A stretch of DNA of 63,694 nt, taken from contig NZ_JACJSD010000043.1 in NCBI RefSeq assembly GCF_014697615.1, positions 1-63,694 on the forward strand, given 5' to 3'. The notes beneath the pieces are model-generated. The model searched no databases and was not told the DNA's origin. It saw only the letters and a list, made by a program, of their open reading frames with translations. Source of the DNA: Nostoc sp. FACHB-280 (GTDB lineage: Bacteria > Cyanobacteriota > Cyanobacteriia > Cyanobacteriales > Nostocaceae). Made by a program: the position numbers and the translations under genes. How positions within the stretch are numbered: position 1 is the first letter of the stretch; each line of letters starts with the position of its first letter. Positions 25,846-35,109 of the stretch are shown in pieces.

Positions 25846-26982
25846 CTATAACACAACATTTAAGCTTTCCAATCCATGTACCAATAGGGTGGGAATTGGT
25901 TTGAGAGGTTGAGTTGCATCAACCTGGAGATGTGGAAATTCTTCTAGCAAAGCCTTAAGTGCAATTTTGGCTTCTAATCGAGCTAAAGGTGCGCCCAAAC
26001 AAAAATGAATGCCATAACCAAAGGCAAGATGTTTATTTGGTTCTCGATCAATAATAAAGCGATCGCTATTTTTAAACTGAAGTTCATCGCGGTTAGCAGA
26101 ACTTATCCACGCCCACACAAGTTTTCCTGGAGGAATGATCTGGTCTCCGATTTGGGTTTCTACTTTGGTATATCTTTGTAAGTAAGTAATTGGGGAGCGA
26201 TAACGCAATACTTCTTCAATAGTAGTTGGTAATAAAGACAAGTCATTCCGTAATCGGCGGTTTTCATCAGGATGCTCAGACAGAGACCAAATAGTATTGG
26301 TAATTAAGTTAGTCGTAGTTTCATTACCAGCCAGCAAAAGAATCATACAAAAATCAACGAGTTCCTGGGCTGTTAACTTTTCTCCTTCAGCGTAGGCTGC
26401 AATTAAATCACTGATTAAATCTTTACTAGGACGCTGCTGGCGTTCTTTTAGTAATTGCCGAAAATAATCAGCCATATCTTGAATAGCAGTTTGACTTCCA
26501 GCCATAATTCCATCTGACCAGCGTTTGAAGTCTTCCCTGTCTTCAACAGGTATACCAAGAATTTCTGCAATTACAATGACTGGCAAGGGAATAGCGAAAG
26601 CATGTACTAAATCAACTTGTTTGTGTTGCTTCATTTGCCCCAGCAACTCGTAAGTAAGTTCAGTAATCCGAGGGGCTAATGCTTCAACTTGATTTGTAGT
26701 GAAGACTTTTTGGACGATTGAGCGCAGAGATTGATGTTTAGGTGGATCAGTAGTAGCTAAAGATTGACTGAAATCTTCTCGTTCGTGAAGTTGTGGCAAT
26801 TGGGAGGAAAAAGTTTTCCATTCGCTTAATACCCGTGACACATCATCATAGCGAAATATCATCCAACATTGATGCTCTGTACTGTAGAAAACAGGAGATT
26901 CCTGGCGCATTTGAGCAAACCAAGCAAAAGGATTCAGAAGAAATTGTGAATCAGTTGGTTGTAATTGTAAAACGCTATTCAT
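25846..26982 (-). CDS. Cytochrome P450
   Basis: AGGAG abuts an ATG at 26988 and lies at proper spacing from the ATG at 26982, so I choose 26982 (378 residues). All P450 signatures are present: the I-helix LLLAGNETTTNLI, the K-helix EEVLRYRSP (ExxR), and the heme-binding loop AFGYGIHFCLGAPLARLEA with the cysteine ligand near residue 328. It lacks a membrane anchor and resembles soluble bacterial class I enzymes that need ferredoxin. It is downstream of a TetR-type gene on the same strand, with about 220 bases between them, which may indicate control by that regulator. Substrate unknown. Confidence 0.93.
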   Translation of the reverse strand: MNSVLQLQPTDSQFLLNPFAWFAQMRQESPVFYSTEHQCWMIFRYDDVSRVLSEWKTFSSQLPQLHEREDFSQSLATTDPPKHQSLRSIVQKVFTTNQVEALAPRITELTYELLGQMKQHKQVDLVHAFAIPLPVIVIAEILGIPVEDREDFKRWSDGIMAGSQTAIQDMADYFRQLLKERQQRPSKDLISDLIAAYAEGEKLTAQELVDFCMILLLAGNETTTNLITNTIWSLSEHPDENRRLRNDLSLLPTTIEEVLRYRSPITYLQRYTKVETQIGDQIIPPGKLVWAWISSANRDELQFKNSDRFIIDREPNKHLAFGYGIHFCLGAPLARLEAKIALKALLEEFPHLQVDATQPLKPIPTLLVHGLESLNVVL

Positions 26983-27202
26983 AATCATCTCCTTGTGTAA
27001 ACAATTGCAGGTTGAACTGCGCCAGATATCGTTGGTATCTGACCAGTTATCGACTTTGAGAAAACTTTTGTGAAAAGACTATGTTTGCAGTCAAGCTGAC
27101 TCTACATATCATCCAGACAGCTATGACAAAATCTCCAGATGCCAATACTAGATTCAGAAAGCACCCAAATCAAACTTTTTACAGACTATCTGAAATAACT
27201 TA

Positions 27203-27766
27203 TTACTCTCGCGCCAACTTTAGTAGAGTTTCAAAGACCTGCTTTTGTAAAGATTCATCAGGAACTCCTAAACCAAATATGCGGACGAAGGTCAGACCAT
27301 CAAGTGCTAGACGAATTACAGTTGCTGTTGCGGGATCGAGTCCACTGTTTTCGACTTGCTGTTGCCAATCAGCTAAGTGTTTCTGCACTGGCTCAAGTAA
27401 TTCTGGATTTTCGGCGATCGCAGCTAAACAACTAAAATGAATAGCGATCGAGTCAGCATCAAACTTTTCAAATGACCTGATATAAGCCCTCAGCCAATGT
27501 CCAGGTGCATCGGGTGCATCATCTTGCTTTAATTCATTCTCTAGTAATACTGTTTTTTGATCAATTAGCTGTTGCAACATCCCAGAAATCAAAGCTTCTT
27601 TGTTAGGAAAGTGGTACAGCAATCCACCTTTACTGACACCCGCTTCACGAGCAACAGCTTCCAACGTCAGTGCCTTGGAACCAGATGCTACCATAACTCG
27701 CCCTGCTGCTTCTAACAATGCTGTACGGGTTACAGACGCAGATTTTGTTTTTTTATTAGCAGTCAT
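27203..27766 (-). CDS. TetR/AcrR family transcriptional regulator
   Basis: The 187-residue protein has a TetR helix-turn-helix at residues about 34-56 (LTLEAVAREAGVSKGGLLYHF, ending NKEAL). The C-terminal ligand domain is variable, as usual. The gene is followed on the same strand by a cytochrome P450. Two palindromes of the kind bound by TetR dimers lie 92-137 bases upstream of its start codon, so autoregulation is likely. The ligand is unknown. The P450 or a compound it handles is a natural candidate. Confidence 0.9.
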   Translation of the reverse strand: MTANKKTKSASVTRTALLEAAGRVMVASGSKALTLEAVAREAGVSKGGLLYHFPNKEALISGMLQQLIDQKTVLLENELKQDDAPDAPGHWLRAYIRSFEKFDADSIAIHFSCLAAIAENPELLEPVQKHLADWQQQVENSGLDPATATVIRLALDGLTFVRIFGLGVPDESLQKQVFETLLKLARE

Positions 27767-27857
27767 AGCGTTGAATTAAGGAGCTAGATAAATTGTCTAA
27801 GTAAGACAGCTTATCTAGCAACGAGATTTTTGTGAATTTAGGTTTCTGCTACTAGTT

Positions 27858-27873
27858 TACCGTTTGGTCGGTA
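27858..27873. promoter_or_regulatory. Palindromic operator candidate 1 (TetR-type)
   Basis: TACCGTTTGGTCGGTA is a near-perfect 16-bp inverted repeat upstream of the TetR gene. It matches operator 2 at all but two or three positions. The centres are 30 bp apart, about three helical turns, so both would face the same side of the DNA. Confidence 0.75.
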
Positions 27874-27887
27874 GACTAAATTCATAG

Positions 27888-27903
27888 TACCGTCTGGACG
27901 GTA
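27888..27903. promoter_or_regulatory. Palindromic operator candidate 2 (TetR-type)
   Basis: TACCGTCTGGACGGTA is nearly perfectly symmetric (arms TACCGTC/GACGGTA around a two-base centre). Together with operator 1 it most likely forms the binding region of the adjacent TetR regulator. Confidence 0.78.
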
Positions 27904-28059
27904 TAGTGTCAACTAAACGATTTAAAAAGTTTGGTAGTTAAATGGGATGTCTAGCAACAAGCCGGAAAGCGTCTACACTTCATCCCGATTTGCATTCATA
28001 TAAGTCCTGAAAGTATCCACAATAGGCGCGATAATAGATATAGAACTCAAGTTAAACTT

Positions 28060-28266
28060 ATGTCTACAGTTTCCTGCTCCAGTTGTGTCGTAATTCTCAA
28101 CCAACAACAGGAACAAAATATTTCTCACCAACAGCAGTGCCAAAATCAGCCAATCAACCACAGTCAGAATACTAGTAAAAATTCTACAGTGGTAAAAAAT
28201 GGTCGAGTTGTTGTGATCGCTGAACCAGAACAATCTCAGCAGACTAACGAATCTCAAAACGCTTGA
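28060..28266 (+). CDS. Possible small Gln/Asn-rich protein
   Basis: The 68-codon frame encodes MSTVSCSSCVVILNQQQEQ followed by a Gln/Asn/Ser-rich stretch and a more ordinary tail (VVKNGRVVVIAEPEQ). There is no membrane helix, no motif I know, and no good ribosome-binding site. The paired N-terminal cysteines are the only notable feature. An opposing frame of similar length exists. I give this strand slight preference for its start and composition, but it may not be a gene. Confidence 0.3.
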   Translation: MSTVSCSSCVVILNQQQEQNISHQQQCQNQPINHSQNTSKNSTVVKNGRVVVIAEPEQSQQTNESQNA

Positions 28267-28697
28267 AAAAGAATTCAGGAGTCAGAACAAGAACGTGGGA
28301 GACACAGAATTTAAGTCTGAAGTCTGGCCACTAAAGTATCTATTCTGTTTTGATAAAACACGGGTTAGGAAATTTAATATTTTTTAGATTGCGACTTTAG
28401 TCTTTACTAAAATCATAAAAATCTCAGTTTGATATCGGTATTTTTGACTAATTCCTTAAATTTACCTTTACTAATTTGGTTTAAAATTACTCTGGGACTT
28501 AAGCTATTACACGGAGACTTACACAATTTTAGATATCTTTTGTGTTGGTGGTTAACTGCTTACTATTAACAGCTAATCATCAAATAACATCATGGGCAAT
28601 TGTGTAATTTAACGCGTAATAGCTGAAGAAAAATACTTTCTCAAACAGCCAAGTTTTAGCTAAATCACCTAAATTCAACTACACCAGAGGCAGATAA
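28267..28697. other. Intergenic region before the PEP-CTERM gene
   Basis: These 431 AT-rich bases hold no array, tRNA or clear hairpin. They probably contain the promoter of the PEP-CTERM gene. Confidence 0.4.
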
Positions 28698-29360
28698 ATG
28701 AAAAGTTTATTGCTAGGAATAGGAGCTACCTTATTTTTTGCTTCCAATGCTCATGCAGCCACCCTCATATATGATGAAGCTGATCCTGTTAATGGTGACT
28801 TGTCTGGCGACAACTTAAACCCAACACTAGTGAATCTTTCAGTTGGTTCTAACAGAATTAGTGGTTCTACCACTGGTAATAATAATCCCGTTCTGGACAG
28901 AGATTTCTTTACCTTTACTATTCCTGTTGGTCGTCAACTGAGTCAAGTTATCTTAACTAATTATGTTGGGTTAGATGGCACAGGGGCAAATCAAGGATTT
29001 TTAGCAGTCCAAAGAGGTTCTAGTATTACGAGCCTAAATAACAATCCTCCATTGCTGGGTGCAGCTTTAATTGGTGCAGCACCAGGAACCTTACAGGGTG
29101 ATAATGTCTTAGACGATGTAGGTACAGCAACACCAATTCAAGGAAACAGCTTTGTGGGTTTTCCTAGTGGTAGACTTGGGGCTGGTACTTACACTTTCTG
29201 GATTCAGGAAACTGCTGGGGGTATACAGAACTACACCTTAGATTTTGTGGTTAGCACAGTTCCAGAACCATCAACTATTTTCGGTATTAGTGCTGTGATG
29301 GGTTTGGGTACTTTAATTAAAAGGAAGAAGCGTGGGCAGAAAGCTACAGTAAATCAATAA
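28698..29360 (+). CDS. PEP-CTERM sorting-domain protein
   Basis: The 220-residue exported protein has a classic signal peptide (LLLGIGATLFFASNAHA). A beta-rich, Asn/Gly/Thr-rich body contains DRDFFTFTIPVGRQLSQV. At the C-terminus is a PEP-CTERM tail: VPEPSTIFGISAVMGLG followed by the basic cluster KRKKRG. Such tails are recognised by an exosortase, which anchors or releases the protein at the surface, often together with exopolysaccharide. No exosortase gene lies in this window. The body resembles other cyanobacterial surface proteins of unknown role. Confidence 0.88.
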   Translation: MKSLLLGIGATLFFASNAHAATLIYDEADPVNGDLSGDNLNPTLVNLSVGSNRISGSTTGNNNPVLDRDFFTFTIPVGRQLSQVILTNYVGLDGTGANQGFLAVQRGSSITSLNNNPPLLGAALIGAAPGTLQGDNVLDDVGTATPIQGNSFVGFPSGRLGAGTYTFWIQETAGGIQNYTLDFVVSTVPEPSTIFGISAVMGLGTLIKRKKRGQKATVNQ

Positions 29361-29462
29361 AGTTTCTCACCAGGGTAGAAATTCACCTTTTTTATAGATC
29401 CCCTGATTGTAATTATGGGGATTTTCTTATTCCTACATTGCCTTTGAATGGCGATCGCAGAA

Positions 29463-30257
29463 TTATTCTGCTTGAGTAGACGATTTTAAAATATAACTAG
29501 CTAACTCACAAAATCCTGCGGCTTCAGCTGCACTAGTGACGTAAATTGGTCGATGTTGTAGCCGACTGGCGTATTTTAGGATATTAGCTACACCCACAGA
29601 AACAGGAAAATCATCTGCTGCAAATAAACTTTCATCATTTGGACTATCGCCAACAGTCACAACTTGTGTAGGTGAGTAATCAGGCCAATGTGCTTGTAAT
29701 ACTTGCAATAAACCCACAGCCTTATCTTGACCTTGGGGTTTGATATGACACTGTACTGTACTGTAAGTAAATCCCCATCCCATTGATTGACAGAGATTAC
29801 CTAAAGTTTGTAATTCCTCTACAGTTAAAGCAGCGACATCGAATGTCCAATCTGTGAGGCGAAAACGATTGTCCGCAGATTCTTGAATTTGGGGAAATTT
29901 CTGTTTTAACTTGGCAAAAACGGCTGCTAATTGTTGACGGTGCAATGTTAAGTCAGGAATTGCAGTTAAAGCAATGGGTTGTTCACTACCCTTGGGATAG
30001 AAGATACCACCATTTTCAGCGATCGCACCTGCAACTGGCATTAAGCTACTAATCCCACTTACCCACCCAGCCGAACGTCCTGTTACAATTAATACCTCAA
30101 TTCCAGATGCTGTTAACTCTTCTAACGCTTGTAATAACGCAGTAGAAAACTTCCCTTCCTTGGTCAGAGTTCCATCCATATCAGTAGCAATCAGGCGGAT
30201 ATTACTCCAGCAACTAGATGCAGATTGAGATATGGGAGCCAGGGTTAAATAATACAT
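29463..30257 (-). CDS. HAD-IIB family sugar-phosphatase-like hydrolase
   Basis: The 264-residue protein carries HAD motif I ATDMDGTLT (Asp26 and Asp28), motif II LIVTGRSAGWV, and motif IV VVTVGDSPNDESLF. The mobile cap is the IIB type (large alpha/beta insert), as in Cof, sucrose-phosphate phosphatase and mannosyl-phosphoglycerate phosphatase. It probably dephosphorylates a sugar phosphate in the cytoplasm. The exact substrate cannot be assigned. The gene is monocistronic and convergent with the PEP-CTERM gene. Confidence 0.82.
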   Translation of the reverse strand: MYYLTLAPISQSASSCWSNIRLIATDMDGTLTKEGKFSTALLQALEELTASGIEVLIVTGRSAGWVSGISSLMPVAGAIAENGGIFYPKGSEQPIALTAIPDLTLHRQQLAAVFAKLKQKFPQIQESADNRFRLTDWTFDVAALTVEELQTLGNLCQSMGWGFTYSTVQCHIKPQGQDKAVGLLQVLQAHWPDYSPTQVVTVGDSPNDESLFAADDFPVSVGVANILKYASRLQHRPIYVTSAAEAAGFCELASYILKSSTQAE

Positions 30258-30348
30258 CTTAATAACGGTATATACGCAGTTTATAAAAAGCTGTTAAAAA
30301 TACTAATAACACAGCAATATGACCTTGAGGATTTGGGCATTCTAAACA

Positions 30349-31155
30349 ATGACAAGTAAAGTTATTGTTACCATGCTAAATCCTATACTTCTGGCACAAT
30401 CTCCACCAGCAAAAACAAAAAAAGTTACTCAAAAACCAGCCGCCAGTGAACCTTCCCCAGCGCCACCATTTTTATTAATTACCTCTGGAGGGCTGGCTGT
30501 AGCGGTGATTGGGTTGATTGTGTTTGGCAAAATCCAGATGGATAAATTAGAGAAGAAAATTAAATTTGAAAAATTCCGTGCCAGAGAGCTAGAGAAAAAA
30601 TTTAAACTGGCGCTAGACACAATCCGCAAAATGGAAACTAACCCGGATTTGGTGAACTCGCGGGACTTTAACCTAGATTATTTGCGGATGCGGATGTCTG
30701 AAGAAGTATTTCATTTTGCGATTCTGAACCAAATTAAAATCAGAGTCAAAGATAAAATTTCTCAAGCTTTGCGTCCCAACCAATCTCAACAAGGAACAGT
30801 GGGAATAGCCAATAGTGCAGGGCGACAGGTGGATGAGATTTTTGATGTTGAATATGAAAGTGGTACACCACCAAACATTGCGAAACGGGTGCTATTCCGC
30901 ATTCAAATTAAGTTGATGAAGTTACCCACCCAAGCAACTTCCGCCACAATTAGCCAAATTATTGATTGCATCGAGACTTATCTTAGCCCGATGGACGATG
31001 AAGATACATGGCAGCCAACAATTCAAGGTCGCCTTGCTACTATGCACTGGGATCAAAAAGCGAAACCCACACCATTACTAGTGTTAGAACAATCAAATGA
31101 TGGCGTAAATGTCACGTTTCGGACTAGTCGCCAAGCCAATGCTCCAGCTAAATAG
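30349..31155 (+). CDS. Single-pass membrane protein with coiled coil, function unknown
   Basis: The 268-residue protein has a Pro/Ala/Lys-rich start, one membrane helix (LITSGGLAVAVIGLIVFG, about residues 43-60), a basic coiled coil (KIQMDKLEKKIKFEKFRARE) and a soluble C-terminal domain of about 170 residues (SREFNLD-like, then HFAILNQIKIRVKDK). Conserved-looking charged positions suggest a real fold, but I recognise no named family. It may be a cyanobacteria-specific protein. It is divergent from the HAD hydrolase and lies alone. Confidence 0.65.
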   Translation: MTSKVIVTMLNPILLAQSPPAKTKKVTQKPAASEPSPAPPFLLITSGGLAVAVIGLIVFGKIQMDKLEKKIKFEKFRARELEKKFKLALDTIRKMETNPDLVNSRDFNLDYLRMRMSEEVFHFAILNQIKIRVKDKISQALRPNQSQQGTVGIANSAGRQVDEIFDVEYESGTPPNIAKRVLFRIQIKLMKLPTQATSATISQIIDCIETYLSPMDDEDTWQPTIQGRLATMHWDQKAKPTPLLVLEQSNDGVNVTFRTSRQANAPAK

Positions 31156-31303
31156 AGTTGAATTTGTGAGTAGGGGAAGAAAACAAGTTTTTTGTATCAA
31201 CTACAAATTGGTATAGCAATAGCCAAGGTAGTTAAGACATAAGTCAATGATCAAATCTAGATAGTAAAGGCATTTTAACTCTGTTACCTATCCCCTACGT
31301 ATG

Positions 31304-32038
31304 TTATGCTTTTTCGCTCCAGGCTCCAGCATCGTAACTGATGACGGCGCTTTGGGAGTCACGGGCTAAAAGGCCATCTTCCATTTCGACAATCCGATCA
31401 GCTATGTCTAAAATCCGGTTGTCGTGTGTCACTAACAAGATGGAAGTCCCTTGTTCTTTGGCGAGACGCTGCATAATTTCTACAACATCACGTCCTGATT
31501 GTTTATCTAAGGCGGCGGTTGGTTCGTCTGCTAATACTAGTGGCGGATTGTTCACTAGAGCGCGAGCGATCGCAATTCTTTGTTTTTGTCCCCCAGATAA
31601 GTTATCAGGATAGTAATTAACTCGGTTTTTTAAGCCAACAGCAGTTAGCATAGTTTCTGCTTTGGCGATCGCATCATTTTGACTGACTTTATCATTCAGT
31701 TCTACTGCCATCTGGACATTTTGCCTAGCACTTAAAAATCCTAGTAAGTTATGCGCCTGAAAAATATAGCCAATGTTGCGCCGAATTTGTACTAGTTGAG
31801 TTTGGCTAGAGCCGAATAATTCTACACCCAAAAATTTTAAACTACCTTCTTGGACAGACCTTAAACCGCCAATCAAACTCAGTAATGTTGTTTTACCTGA
31901 GCCAGAAGGGCCTGTCATAATCACAATTTCTCCTGGATAAATTTCCAGGTTAATGTCAAATAAAATCTGTCTTTTTAGTGAGCCTTTGCCATAGTAATGA
32001 TTCAGATTTTTAATGGCAATTACAGGTTCTTGTCTCAT
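31304..32038 (-). CDS. devA: DevA-family ABC exporter ATPase
   Basis: ATG 32038 is preferred over the TTG at 32065 and gives 244 residues. Walker A GPSGSGKTT lies at residues 43-51. The Q-loop, LSGGQKQRIAIARAL and Walker B VLADEPTAALD are all present. The protein belongs to the MacB/DevA branch and powers a membrane exporter with the adjacent DevC and DevB homologues. In Anabaena, DevBCA exports heterocyst envelope glycolipids. Most Nostocales have several paralogues, so this one need not be the heterocyst-specific set. It is the last gene of a devB-devC-devA order. Confidence 0.9.
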   Translation of the reverse strand: MRQEPVIAIKNLNHYYGKGSLKRQILFDINLEIYPGEIVIMTGPSGSGKTTLLSLIGGLRSVQEGSLKFLGVELFGSSQTQLVQIRRNIGYIFQAHNLLGFLSARQNVQMAVELNDKVSQNDAIAKAETMLTAVGLKNRVNYYPDNLSGGQKQRIAIARALVNNPPLVLADEPTAALDKQSGRDVVEIMQRLAKEQGTSILLVTHDNRILDIADRIVEMEDGLLARDSQSAVISYDAGAWSEKA

Positions 32039-32296
32039 GTTTAGTTGTAGTTTAGAAGTTGACAATCGCTTCTCGTAAATCTAGAGACTGTCTACAAATT
32101 ATGAGTCAGAATTCAGAATTCAGCATCATAAATCAATCAAGAGTCTGCTAGATGTAAATTTTGATAGTCTTATAGTCTTGGTAGCCTCTGGATTCTGTAT
32201 TCTAAATACTTACAGTTATAGTGACGGTTTAAGCATTAAATATATATCATTTTGATTATAAAAACTGATTGCTTACTACATATTTATCAAAATGAT

Positions 32297-33451
32297 TTAG
32301 AAAATATCAGCCGGGTCAGCAGAACGTAACTTACGTACAGCGATCGCACCAGAAATGAAACACATAATCATGGTTAATATTAATACTGAAACCGCTCTAT
32401 CAAAAGTCATAAAAATTGGTAGAAGTGTAGCTTCTTTGGCTTTTTGATACATTAAAATTGTAAAAAATAACCCAGGCATATATCCCAAGCAAGCTAATAA
32501 TAATGCTTCTTGTAAAATCACGGTTAACAAATATTTTTGTGTATAGCCTATAGCTTTTAAAGTTGCATATTCAGATAAATGGTCGGACACTTCTGTATAA
32601 AGAATTTGGTACACAATTACAGTTCCGACAATAAAACCCATAATTGTTCCTAAACTGAAAATAAAGCCAATAGCTGTACTGCTTGCCCAATAATGACGTT
32701 CAAATTCAATAAAGTCTTCTTTCGTCAATACATTCACATCTTGGGGTAAATATTGGCGTAAATCTTTTGCTACAGACTGAATATCTGCTCCTGGCTTGAC
32801 TTTAATTACACCAATATCAATTAAGCCTTGCTGACGGGTATTAAAGATACGTAAAAAGTTAACATCGCTGGTAATTAAGTTACCATCTGCACCAAAAGAT
32901 GTACCTAAAGTAAACAATCCAACTACTTTAATTTTGCGTCTTCTGAGTTCGGCTGTGACAGTTTTACCTTGATCAAAATCAGATGCGATCGGCCCATACT
33001 CTTGCCTAGAGGAACGGTCAAATAAAACTACATCAGGTAGCTTCAATTTGTCTAAGTTTTCTTGAACTCCTGGTAAATTAAATAAATTAACTTCCGGGTT
33101 AATACCAAATACAAGTAATGTACGTGACCGCCCTGTGACTGGATTTTTCCAAGCAGTGTAATCTAAATATATAGGGTGTACTGATTGTACTGCTGGTAAA
33201 TCCAAAGCTTTATATAACCGCCGTTGCGAAAAGCTTTTCATCGACAAAATTGCATTAGATTGGCGGTTAATTAAAACAATGTCACCATTTAAACTACTAT
33301 GTAACTGCACGTTACTGTAATAAAGTGCATCTCGGAAACCGAGTTGGGTAAACATCAGAATATCAGCAAAAGCAATCCCAGCTAAAGCTACGGCTAATCG
33401 CGTTTTATCTCGCGTCATTTGTAGCCAAGCGAGAGGTATTTTTTGAATCAT
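32297..33451 (-). CDS. devC: DevC-family ABC exporter permease
   Basis: ATG 33451 is chosen over a TTG twelve bases upstream. The product has 384 residues and the MacB/FtsX topology: one N-terminal helix (LAVALAGIAFADILMFTQLGF), a large periplasmic domain, and three C-terminal helices (GFIFSLGTIMGFIVGTVIVYQ; LLACLGYMPGLFFTILMYQ; and AVSVLILTMIMCFISGAIA). It forms the membrane part of the exporter with DevA and DevB. The 258-base gap to devA and 218-base gap from devB hold dispersed repeats, but all three genes are collinear and likely one operon. Confidence 0.92.
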   Translation of the reverse strand: MIQKIPLAWLQMTRDKTRLAVALAGIAFADILMFTQLGFRDALYYSNVQLHSSLNGDIVLINRQSNAILSMKSFSQRRLYKALDLPAVQSVHPIYLDYTAWKNPVTGRSRTLLVFGINPEVNLFNLPGVQENLDKLKLPDVVLFDRSSRQEYGPIASDFDQGKTVTAELRRRKIKVVGLFTLGTSFGADGNLITSDVNFLRIFNTRQQGLIDIGVIKVKPGADIQSVAKDLRQYLPQDVNVLTKEDFIEFERHYWASSTAIGFIFSLGTIMGFIVGTVIVYQILYTEVSDHLSEYATLKAIGYTQKYLLTVILQEALLLACLGYMPGLFFTILMYQKAKEATLLPIFMTFDRAVSVLILTMIMCFISGAIAVRKLRSADPADIF

Positions 33452-33669
33452 GTTATTTATCAATGGTCTTCTAAAATGAATCAGATTAGTAACTGTTCAT
33501 CTGATCAATGTGTATTTTCACAAGCTAGGGCGGTAGTCAGATATGTGAGGAAATTTTGAAAGCTGGAATGCCAGGAATAATCAAACTTTTACCTCCTGCC
33601 TCACTTCGACTACGCTCAGTGAACACCTGCCTGATTGGTGAGCGAAGCCGAACCACTGCCTTCTGCTAG

Positions 33670-35109
33670 TTAATTAGAAGCTGATGGATTGTTAATTTCA
33701 ACCAGAACTTTGGCATTAGTTAACCCAGAAACTTTACTGCTATCTTCTGGAGAGATGGCAATTTTAACTTCTACAACTCTGGCATCAACATCAGCAGCCG
33801 GATCAGTATTCAGCACATCTTTTTTGCCGACTTTTCTGCCAATTTCAGCGACAGTTCCTTTTAATTCACCTTCAAAAGCGCCATTATCACTGCTGACAGC
33901 AACACTTTGACCGATCCGAACTTTACCAATACTATCTTCTGGAACTTCTGCGATCACCATCATCTGCTCAGTTTGTCCAATCTCAGCAATACCATTAGCA
34001 CTGATGGCTTCGCCTGACTTGGTGTAAATCTTTAAAATTTCTCCAGAAGTTGGTGCTTGGACGTAGCTTAATCGTAGTTCTGCGTCGGCTTGTTTGACAT
34101 TAGCGATCGCATTACTAACTTGTGCTTGCGCCATTTGGACATTTGTCGGATCAACTTCTATCAGTCTCTTGAGTCTGGCTCGTTCTTCGTCGAGTTGTCT
34201 TTGTAAAGTGGCTACAGTTTTGTCACGAGTGACTCTAGCTTCAATGAGTTGCTGTTGTAAGCTGGTTAAGGTCTTGACTTGGTTCGCCCTAGCTTCTGCA
34301 ACTTGTTGACGCAAAGTAGCGATCGCTTGTCGCAAAGTAGCCTGACTTTCCACTACCTGCTGTTGAGCTGTAACCGCACTCAGTCGCCGTCTATCTCGTT
34401 CTTGTTGCGAGATAGCACCTTGGCGATAGAGAAAATCATAACGTCCTGCATCAACTTGAGCATTACGCTGTTCGGCTTGGATGCGTGTCAAGGTGGCTCT
34501 TAAGCTATCACTTTGTCCGCGCAATTCTGCTTCCAAGCGATCGACTGTCGCCTGTTGAGCTAGTTTTTCTGCACTCAACTGCGATGCAATTCTAGTAATG
34601 GATGCTTGTTGAGCATCCCTCTCGCCGCGTAACTGAGCTTCTAGTCGAGCAATTACCGCTTGTTGCGCTTGCACATCTCTGGGTGAACCCACTCGAATTT
34701 GGGCTAAATTAGCACGCGCTTCTAGTAATTTGGCTTTTGCTTGTTCGACATTGGCTAACTGAGTATCATGATTGTCTAAAAGGGCAATGATTTGTCCTTT
34801 TCTCACCTGTTCTCCTTCGCGGACAAACAGTTGCTTCACTCGTGATGCAGATTGTAATCCGGCTGCTGGTGCAGAAAGTTTAATTACTTCACCGCGCGGT
34901 TCTAAACGCCCCACTGCACTAATAGTGTTAGCAACTGGTCTGACTGGTACAGATGAGTTAATCTTTTTCAATTGCTCGACTTTAGCTGTAGTTAGTAACC
35001 CCGCAGCGATTACTATTGGTAAGGCTACAGCGATGCCCCACCAAATCTTAGGTTGTTCTGGATCAAGTATTGGTGGCCTTGATCTTGGCTTCTCAGTCAC
35101 CCTTGACAT
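33670..35109 (-). CDS. devB: DevB-family membrane fusion protein (HlyD-like)
   Basis: The 479-residue protein has an N-terminal anchor (IWWGIAVALPIVIAAGLL) and a biotinyl-lipoyl half-motif region (GRLEPRGEVIKLSAP). A very long coiled-coil hairpin rich in Ala/Gln/Arg follows (residues about 115-330), then the second lipoyl half (LRLSYVQAPTSGEILKIYT) and a beta-barrel. Such adaptors link the inner-membrane ABC transporter to an outer-membrane TolC-type channel. It is the first gene of the devBCA unit. The upstream intergenic region is nearly 800 bases long, leaving ample room for regulation. Confidence 0.92.
   Translation of the reverse strand: MSRVTEKPRSRPPILDPEQPKIWWGIAVALPIVIAAGLLTTAKVEQLKKINSSVPVRPVANTISAVGRLEPRGEVIKLSAPAAGLQSASRVKQLFVREGEQVRKGQIIALLDNHDTQLANVEQAKAKLLEARANLAQIRVGSPRDVQAQQAVIARLEAQLRGERDAQQASITRIASQLSAEKLAQQATVDRLEAELRGQSDSLRATLTRIQAEQRNAQVDAGRYDFLYRQGAISQQERDRRRLSAVTAQQQVVESQATLRQAIATLRQQVAEARANQVKTLTSLQQQLIEARVTRDKTVATLQRQLDEERARLKRLIEVDPTNVQMAQAQVSNAIANVKQADAELRLSYVQAPTSGEILKIYTKSGEAISANGIAEIGQTEQMMVIAEVPEDSIGKVRIGQSVAVSSDNGAFEGELKGTVAEIGRKVGKKDVLNTDPAADVDARVVEVKIAISPEDSSKVSGLTNAKVLVEINNPSASN

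Noticed and set aside
27973-28257. 94-codon minus-strand frame opposite the Gln-rich small frame
   Set aside because: Low-quality composition and no ribosome-binding site. It is probably the shadow of AT-rich DNA.
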